Shown here in pieces: positions 18,095-24,246 of a stretch of 24,246 nt of DNA. The notes below the pieces were generated by a model that did not search any database, had not been told where the DNA came from, and worked only from the letters and a program-made list of their open reading frames with translations. The stretch spans positions 1 to 24,246 of the forward strand of contig CAJNOQ010002457.1 in NCBI GenBank assembly GCA_905250885.1, in the 5' to 3' direction. Made by a program: the position numbers and the translations under genes. This stretch comes from Didymodactylos carnosus. Taxonomy: Eukaryota; Rotifera; Eurotatoria; Philodinida; Philodinidae. Positions within the stretch are counted from its first letter, which is position 1; every line of letters starts with the position of its first letter.

Positions 18095-18130
18095 GCGAGC
18101 TTTCGATAGTTCACAGTATCATCATCAGGC
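18095..18130 (-). ncRNA. Hammerhead-ribozyme-like core (tentative)
   Basis: The minus strand reads CTGATGA (18128-18122), then a potential stem GATA...TATC, then GAAA (18104-18101) and GCTCGC. CUGAUGA and GAAA in this order and spacing match the conserved core of hammerhead ribozymes, which occur in Penelope-like elements and retrozymes of many animals. Flanking bases can pair weakly as stem I, but stem III and the UH cleavage site are not convincing and there is an extra U in stem II. It may be a degenerate relic or chance. Confidence 0.25.
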
Positions 18131-18192
18131 AAAAAAATTTCTTTGCTTAGCATTAAATTAAACAGTTTCAGACGAATTAATTATTGGACAAA

Positions 18193-19548
18193 ATGTATAG
18201 TAGATGTGTCTTGTTCCTAACTGTATTTACCAGCGTACATCCGTATGTTCTACCTGCTACTCTACATTATGAACGTTTGCCGATTAGTGAACAAGTACAA
18301 AAATATCTTACTGCATTCGGCAGTGTGAACCTGAATAGTGGCAATATCAGTAATAATTGGTTAGAAAATTCGAATAAAATTGGTTTGGGCTACAATCCTC
18401 TGTATGGCAGTCCTGTGTGTTATACCGGTACCTGTCAGATGGAAGGATTCACACGTTCAATATTCAAATTGAATTATCTTCAATCGGCACCTGGAACATG
18501 CACACAAAAATTTATACCCGAACAAGTTGAATTAGATTGTCTGCCATCGACCACGTGGGATGCCAGCACAGAAACAATAAGCACATTGGAGGAACTGTAC
18601 CAATCAATAACTAATAAAGTTGAAGTATCTGCGAGTGGTAGCATTAAGACAGCTTTATTTTTATACACATTTTCAGATGAAACACACTATATCATTGATA
18701 ATATTGTTCAAAAGGAACGAACAGTGACATATACAACAGCACAAATATCCTACGTGAAATTGTCAATGTTCGAACCACTGTTGGAATTATCAGACGATTT
18801 CAGATATGTCATTGATAATTTACCATGTTGTAACTATGATTCTAATACTGAACAATATATTTATGAGTATATATTTAACTATTTCGGTTTCACATTTATT
18901 TCAAATCTATTACTTGGTGGAATTGCCCAAGAAATTCTTCTCATAGATAGGGAGTCTTATGAAATAATGATAGAGCAAGGCTATGATATAGAAAATGAAG
19001 CAAAAGTGGAATTTTATGTCTCGGTAGACGCTACACAGCAGTCAAACTATGATAAGATAACACATGATAAATTTACATCTGAAGTACAAGAAAAGCATAC
19101 ATCAACACTGGGCGGCGATACATCGATAACAACAATTGAAAACTAGTCAGCAACGGTTCCATCGAATCCTGTCATTATCAAATTCGGCATTCGAAGCATT
19201 TTTGATTTATTAAATCATGGTCGATTTCCTAACGACTTATTGATACAAAGTAAATCAGCAATAATTGCACAAGCGTTAAATAATTACATTGTTAATCCGG
19301 TATACTGTTATAACAATTGCACGGACCATGGTAGTTGTGTACCAAGTTCATATTTTCAATTTGGAATATGTAACTGTAGTGAGGGCTTTTAAGGTTTTGA
19401 TTATTCTGTTAAACAATTAATAACAGCAACAAAACAAAATTCAGGGAAACCAGCACACAGTGGCACAATGTGTGCATTTTTCGATGTTCAGTTTGCCATT
19501 CTTCAACTTTTTATTTTAATGTTATTTTCGTTCTCATTCATGTGTTGA
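18193..19548 (+). pseudogene. MACPF-domain plus EGF-like surface protein, broken by two in-frame stops
   Basis: The first ATG is at 18193; the upstream TTG at 18184 is not a plausible start. The N-terminus MYSRCVLFLTVFTSVHP looks like a signal peptide. A MACPF/perforin-like region follows. Residues 227-243 carry NYFGFTF and LLLGG, matching the family signature except that the usual Gly-Thr-His is changed. LGGD recurs at 306-309. TAG at 19144-19146 ends the frame after 317 codons. The same frame continues with a cysteine pattern typical of an EGF-like module (19303-19389), is stopped again by TAA at 19390-19392, and goes on to a hydrophobic tail ending with TGA at 19546-19548. That tail suggests a membrane or GPI anchor. 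Only these two nonsense changes and no frameshift are seen. MACPF proteins form membrane pores or act in adhesion; the role here is unknown. A truncated secreted product is possible. Confidence 0.75.
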
Positions 19549-19750
19549 TTTTACTGCGTGCTATTTATTGCAATTATTCTGTCTGTCTGTTTGTTAACAA
19601 AATATCGAGTGAACGTATGAACAAATTCTTTCCGGATTTGACATCTAGGCTAGAGCGAGGATCTTCGATGGAACAATATTATTTTTTATTTACAGAAACC
19701 TCACTTCCTTCATAAGAGAAAAGTTTATTATTATTCTTGTATGTCAGACA

Positions 19751-20092
19751 GCTTTACAAATCACACTCAATTTTTGTCTTTTGATATTGAACAACTTTTG
19801 TTGAATAAATGTAGTATAGTAGTAGGGAGAGAGAGATTCGATGGGATATGCTCGGCTGTTATTCATTTTATCTCATTTTGTTTTCCCTGATAATAGAAGA
19901 CCATTGGTGACATTTATTGTAAAATAATTGTCAACATTAAAGCGGTGAAATAAGACTTGAGCCTACAAAACGAGATATGAATAACAGCCAAGTATATCCC
20001 ATCGAATCTCCCTCTCCCTACTACTATACTACACCTATTCAACAAAAGTTGTGCAATATCAAAATACAAAAATTGAGCATGTTTTGTAAAGC
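19751..20092. repeat. Fold-back repeat downstream of the MACPF pseudogene
   Basis: Positions 19751-19880 and 19966-20092 are imperfect reverse complements. The ends read GCTTTACAAA and the inner modules include CAACTTTTGTTGAATA and GTAGTATAGTAGTAGGGAG. An 85-nt loop separates the arms. Identity is roughly 85-90 % with small gaps. AATAAA at 19804-19809 within the left arm could act as a polyadenylation signal for the upstream gene. Reading frames at 19914-20132 and 19977-20267 are products of this repeat. Confidence 0.65.
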
Positions 20093-20322
20093 AAACATTG
20101 CAAATGCTTTGAGGCTCATGGGTTCTTATCATCTCAGAAACGATATAAACATCTCACGAGTTTCTGATTGTGTGACGTATCTGAATTTTTTCTATATAAA
20201 ATACTTTTTATCTAGGTTCTTAGGCTCTTGGGTTCTAGTCGAGCTGAAAACGAATTTAAAAGTTTAGGTTCGTTTCCGAGATGACAAGAACTCAAGAGCC
20301 TCAAAGTATTTGGAATGTTTGC
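20091..20322. repeat. Second fold-back repeat, abutting the first
   Basis: Positions 20091-20150 and 20262-20322 are imperfect reverse complements built around GCAAACATT, CTTTGAGGCTC and CATCTCAGAAACGA. A third, direct copy of the GGCTC..GGGTTCT module lies between them at about 20220-20252. The left end overlaps the end of the previous repeat by two bases, so the two may be parts of one composite element. Confidence 0.55.
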
Positions 20323-21417
20323 TCAGCGTTGTTCAGCATATGTCTTGATGATTTAAAGCATATTTGTGGATTTTGCTAGCGTCTTTGAGTGAACTTTGAG
20401 CAACTATAATCCTCTTTTGTTGCTCCGTTACATATGAGAGATCATCTAGATGGCAATTCTAGAGTGTATAAGCAACGAAAGGAGAAAATACAGTTCAGCT
20501 ATAGAGATCAAATGCACCGCTTTAATTTTTTCTGCTTGATATACCGTTCTTTATCCTTATCAACAATTACTTTTGTTCAACCGCGCTACGTTCAACGAGA
20601 ATAAATGCTGCTCAGTTAGCGCAGCCTATAAAAATAATCATCTTTGGAACTGTTGAGACTACCTCGATGTCTAACTTTTGGGTCTCGGCCCCCACTGGAT
20701 CAATTCTTGTGTTATCTGTTCTTCTGTAGTTATTTATATTCTCTCTTTCTTTGTTGAGAAAGTAAACAAATGTAAATAAAACAGTCCGGATTTATTGTGG
20801 TCATTTTCTCTGTTTTTGTTTAACTAAACAAATTTTCTATTTTAATCTATATATTCGTTTATTCGATGTCCAAAAGAAGCAGTGCTCATTCGATGCTCTG
20901 CCAATTTTGCAGACTGAAATTAAATTAACTAGAGAAGGTCCATTTTCACTTGTTATATTAGTACTATATACTCATGTATTTTCTGGAACAAGACTCCTTT
21001 CGGTTTTTGAGATATGTGGCAATTCTTCTATGGAACTGTCGCTGTCTGATTTTTATGCTGAATTCCTCAGTCGTATTCTGTCCCGAGCTATATTTAGAAA
21101 AAGATACATTTTTCTTTCTGAGATAAATGTTATATGCCAAATAAGGGAAAAGTGGCAAATCAACGAATAAATGGATCAAACAACATGCATGTGATGTTGT
21201 GGTTTGAATTTTTGTTGATTGTTTTTTCATTTTCGTTTATTCAACCTGATATAGTCCAGACTTCGACTTTGAACCTAAAGCTTTTAGCAAAGACTATTGA
21301 CGCATAGACTAACACAGCCTGCTAGATGAAACTTCTAGCACTAATTTCGTTTCTTCTCAAAGACTTTTAAAAAGTAGGAATCGCAGCCAGAATCGCTTAT
21401 TTTAGTCATCGACGAGG
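20323..21417. other. Intergenic, no gene seen
   Basis: About 1.1 kb. An A-box-like CAGTTAGCGCAGCC occurs at about 20616-20629 without a matching B box. Frames at 20907-21170 and on the opposite strand at 20964-21230 overlap each other and show no known domain. Confidence 0.45.
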
Positions 21418-21606
21418 ACAGAATGTTTTGCTGTCGATGCTTTGTTCTTCCATGCTACAAAGAGTAATGATATTTCAAAAGCTATTGATCAGGTAAACAG
21501 TGACTTAAGAGACATTCCATGAGTGAATCGAGTACCCACCCGTAAGCTGGCCTGTCAATCGCGAAAAATAGATTTTGCTAAGAGTACATCGTTCAATTCA
21601 GCATGA
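21418..21606 (+). pseudogene. Possible coding relic of unknown family
   Basis: A frame of 62 sense or stop codons reads AVDALFFHATKSND and later RKLACQSRKIDFAKS. It is interrupted by one TGA at 21520-21522 and ends with TGA at 21604. The composition looks more protein-like than the surrounding frames. AG|GTAAAC near 21490 could also be a splice donor. No family was recognised; it may be a transposon or gene fragment, or chance. Confidence 0.2.
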
Positions 21607-21932
21607 AAAACTGGGGTGACGAAATGTCTTTTAAAGGAGCATAAACATAAATCAGAAACATAAACTTTTTTTAAAAATAGTCAATATTGTGCTGAACACA
21701 TGAAAATTATTTGGTCCTCATCGAAGAGGAATGCAGTTCCGAAAAGTTTTCTGAAAACCTAAGCTAACTTTTCGAAAACAATTTACATTCCGATACAAAA
21801 ACAAATCCAAAAATATTTTCGGCAACACCAGCAAATAGAGCAAACATTTCTGATCAAAATGTGATATCTCCCAGCTCTGAATGATGTTCTAATCAATAGT
21901 TTTACTGGAAGCCCTAAAACATGAATCAAATA

Positions 21933-22510
21933 CTGGCGCCATCTTATCTCGAAACCCATGTCACTCTTTTTTTCATAATACCGCCGATTACTGACCGGTC
22001 TATAGATTACTGCTGGTTAACCGCACCGTTTCGGTATAACTACTCTTTCAGACCGCATTACAAGAAAAAACCGTCGTTAAACCGCTTTGACACAATCACC
22101 TTTTTTTTTTACGGTTGCCGGTCTACATAAGAAACGCAGAAAAGTGAAAACACTTCGATTTCTTTTGATATTAAACTTTCTCTTTTAGATTATAGAGGCT
22201 CGTCGAAGTTTGCACTTCGACTTGAGTCAAGTTTTTCCCGTTCGGATACCTCAGTACGCGGTATCCGCACCGAGGTACCCGAACGGGAAAAACTTGACGC
22301 AACATGCGCACTGCATAAAAAAGAAAGCTGAGAACTAGATTCGAACTCCTGTATTGTTTGCTAACACTGAGAAAATACCGGTTGATGGCGCCGGTACAAC
22401 GGACCGGTATATTGCCCGGTTCGGTAGACCGTGCGGTAATTCCAGTTCTGCTGGCGGTATACCATGAAATGTAACAGACTGGTACGGGAGCGGTGATCGG
22501 GCGATATTTA
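21933..22510. repeat. Structured repeat with dense ACCGGT half-sites around hairpins
   Basis: Between 21933 and 22130 and again between 22375 and 22510 the sequence carries many ACCGGT, ACCG and CGGT half-sites in both orientations, for example GACCGGTC at about 21996 and GGACCGGTAT near 22400. CTGGCGCCAT at about 21933-21942 is mirrored by GATGGCGCCGG at about 22384-22394. The centre (22202-22302) holds two hairpins. Subterminal arrays of short motifs around a palindromic core are typical of fold-back or hAT-type non-autonomous elements, where they bind transposase. No target duplication was identified. Confidence 0.5.
22202..22302. repeat. Tandem hairpins with an alternative pairing
   Basis: GTCGAAGT at 22202-22209 pairs with ACTTCGAC at 22214-22221 across a 4-nt loop. 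Just downstream, 22226-22252 pairs with 22272-22298 over 27 bp with one mismatch (GTCAAGTTTTTCCCGTTCGG and its complement), leaving a 19-nt loop. Within that structure CGGATACC at 22243-22250 can instead pair with GGTATCCG at 22259-22266, so two mutually exclusive folds exist. Confidence 0.8.
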
Positions 22511-22593
22511 ACTGGTTTTGATGAAATGGGAAGTGGCTATCATCTTAACACCATTTTCTAGCTGCAAGATTTGCAAGAACGAAACATCGCAGA

Positions 22594-22831
22594 GAGCTCG
22601 GGAAGGTCTTAAATTGTAGCTGACATATGTGGCTAGAGGTCAATAGAGCCTGAGTTTTGGTCTGCGAGCTAGATTTGCGGTTAGAAAAATATCGTTACCA
22701 AAGTTAATGAGACTTTTTCGAATTTTGAAGCTTTGACGCTGACTATTAATTTGAACAGTAAAACATCAAAAATCCGGCTCTATTAGCCTCTAGCTAGATG
22801 TGTTTTCATCAATTTAAAACCAACCCGAGTC
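22594..22831. mobile_element. MITE-like element with 57-bp inverted ends
   Basis: The left arm (22594-22650, starting GAGCTCGGGAAGGTCTTAAA) and the right arm (22776-22831, inverted start GACTCGGGTTGGTTTTAAA) are about 75 % identical reverse complements ending in AATAGAGCC. They enclose about 125 bp. A further copy of one end occurs at 3718-3777, which shows that this is a dispersed family. No target duplication was recognised and there is no coding capacity. Confidence 0.6.
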
Positions 22832-24246
22832 CGACATGGGATCCAAATAAACGATTGTTCTTTTGCATTCCTTCGCTAGTAAGTTTTCCCCAAAAAATTC
22901 CTTCCTTCGTAGTTTGAATTTAAAGTGATTGTTGTGTCACTTAGATAGGCTTGATGGTAAAAAAAATTTATGGAATTGGGTAGCTCATCGAGTATTTTGA
23001 AAATTTCTCCCATTCAAAATCCAATCTTTTTAAACTAAAACTTAGACATTCTTGATCAGCTCGTTGAACTATATCCAATCATGTATAAATACTCGAAAAA
23101 TGTATTTATTACGCTTTTGCATTTGGTGCACATTATTTTGTATTTTTGACATTTTTTTCGAAAATGAATAATTTATTTAAAGCAGTAAAAGGTATGCTAA
23201 GATCTACAAGTAAAGTTCATCTTCGATTCACTTGATCCCTTGACGTGTGGATTTGTGCGTGCATTGTATTCTTATGATTAACGCGACCAAACCGCTCCTG
23301 CATCCCTGGTCAGGTTTAGGTATCTTGCTGATGAAGGATAAAAAAAGGAAGCACACGCTAGCTATTCTTGCCGTAAAATCGAACCAATATAATTCTATTC
23401 ATCAATAAAGTTTACGTTCAGTATAATGACCAAGTTTCAGTCATCTACACCGTTTCTCTCAAGCGCTTTTAAGTTTTTGATTTCTTCGTGTGAACATACA
23501 AACATTTTAGTTTATATGACCTTGCCTAACGTCAAGGGAATAAAGCTAATCTAACAGTTGTTCATCGAAGATCACATTGTACGAAGTTGGTGCCAGCAGA
23601 TATAATGTGTAAAATTTAATTTCTAACATGTTTTCTAGCAAAGTCAAATTTGCCAGATGCTTTCTTAGTAGTGGAAATGTCCATTATCAAAAAGTAGCGC
23701 TAATGATAAAAAAAAGAAAAAAAAAGCTAATAATAAAATGTTGAATGATAGAGGTGGAGATGTAAATGAATTTTGCATAGAATATACACAAGTCACTAGT
23801 CCATATAATCAACGTTGTAATTAGGGTAACGCTCTTCCTTGAAATATTCTTAGAAACTTTACAATAATCATGAAAACATATGCAGTCGAAATGAGGCATT
23901 ATTTCCTAAAAACTGGCTCTTATTTATTGCTTCAAAGGCAAGATTTTTTGGTGAAATTGATTATTTAGGCAGCTGTAGCTTTGTACCCAGATTCTCTGCC
24001 AGTTGTAATTTTATAAAAACGTCTTCCGTGGGCAGCGAGAGCGCGCAAATTTTCCAAATTTTGGACTTTTTTCACTTTTAACCATGTCCGACTTCTGATT
24101 TTTCAGGATTTCTATCAATGAAAAGTGAACTCGCACCTAGCAATATGTCTCTATGCTGTACTCGAGCTACTTATGGTTATTTTATTCATAAAGGTATGAT
24201 TATAAGAAGCCGGCAGGAAAGGTAGTAAATATACGGATAATGCCGC
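22832..24246. other. Mostly featureless 3' end of the window
   Basis: No complete gene is visible. The minus-strand frame at 23687-23899 is AT-driven and has no domain. A lysine-rich plus-strand frame around 23688-23824, ending VNEFCIEYTQVTSPYNQRCN, and acceptor-like TTTTCTAG near 23638 could be parts of an exon. The signals do not combine into a gene model. Confidence 0.35.
23084..23200 (+). other. Possible gene start: TATA box, short ATG exon and donor
   Basis: TATAAAT at 23084-23090 lies about 75 bp upstream of an ATG at 23164. The frame MNNLFKAVK runs into AAAAG|GTATGC, a good splice donor at about 23192. Without splicing the frame stops after 23 codons. No confident second exon could be joined, so this is weak. 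Confidence 0.2.

Noticed and set aside
18184..18192. Upstream TTG start for the MACPF protein
   Set aside because: Eukaryotic genes rarely start at TTG. The ATG at 18193 is three codons downstream and directly precedes the signal-peptide-like stretch.
19144..19392. Stop-codon readthrough or an alternative genetic code for the MACPF gene
   Set aside because: The EEP and ADP-ribosyltransferase genes end in TGA and TAA and have no internal stops, so the standard code applies. Two independent nonsense changes fit decay better.
20616..20629. Second tRNA-like A box (CAGTTAGCGCAGCC)
   Set aside because: No B box or cloverleaf follows at a suitable distance.
23687..23899. 70-codon minus-strand frame, and a lysine-rich plus-strand frame overlapping it
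   Set aside because: Both depend on A/T runs (8 and 9 A). There is no domain signature, and the splice signals around them do not give a consistent gene model.
1..24246. CRISPR arrays, prokaryotic operons, ribosome binding sites, rRNA
   Set aside because: None seen. The GT-AG intron, multi-domain eukaryotic proteins and MITEs indicate a metazoan nuclear sequence.

Overview
The window looks like AT-rich nuclear DNA from a bdelloid rotifer (Rotaria/Adineta type). It is gene-poor, the genes have few introns, and the gene types are ones expanded in bdelloids: an arginine-type ADP-ribosyltransferase fused to TPR repeats, a patatin-like phospholipase and a MACPF/EGF surface protein. One gene, a DNase I-like EEP hydrolase, has no intron. 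Much of the remaining sequence consists of fold-back or MITE-like repeats, several with recognisable target-site duplications. The taxonomic call is an inference from gene content; no search was run.

Layout. 1-5548: no complete gene. It holds a possible orphan 5' gene start (TATA box, 53-nt intron, short ORF at 328-613), an inverted array of ATATCTGA-like units (872-1118), a partial MITE copy (3718-3777) and a degenerate CTCTTGCGC-type tandem array (4898-5106). 5549-5923: a hAT-like MITE with an 8-bp target duplication. 6063-6905: an intact EEP-family hydrolase. 7145-8223: a 1,079-bp element with two 310-bp arms, 99 % identical and inverted. 8515-11163: the ADP-ribosyltransferase/TPR gene in two exons, its 579-nt intron carrying a fold-back repeat. 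12262-12619: a fold-back repeat, followed by a perfect 36-bp palindrome. 12895-15842 (minus): a patatin-like pseudogene split by a 1.8-kb element (13562-15361) with Transib/RAG-type termini. 16267-17440: an older inverted-repeat element with a piggyBac-like MITE at TTAA inside it. 18193-19548: a MACPF-EGF pseudogene with two in-frame stops. 19751-20322: two abutting fold-back repeats. 21933-22510: a hairpin cluster surrounded by ACCGGT-like half-sites. 22594-22831: a further MITE. 22832-24246: no clear gene.

How the parts relate. There is no operon-like organisation. Two genes are intact (the EEP hydrolase and the ADP-ribosyltransferase/TPR protein) and two are decayed (patatin and MACPF-EGF). 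They sit among non-autonomous DNA transposons of at least three superfamilies, judged by their ends (hAT, piggyBac, Transib), plus several unclassified fold-back families. This resembles a transposon-rich accessory region of a bdelloid genome.

The most notable observation is the Transib-like insertion in the patatin relic. It has a perfect 13-bp terminal repeat starting CACAGTG, a 5-bp target duplication CATTG, and a conserved inner block placed about 10 bp (one helical turn) further from one end than from the other. This recalls the 12/23 asymmetry of V(D)J recombination signals.
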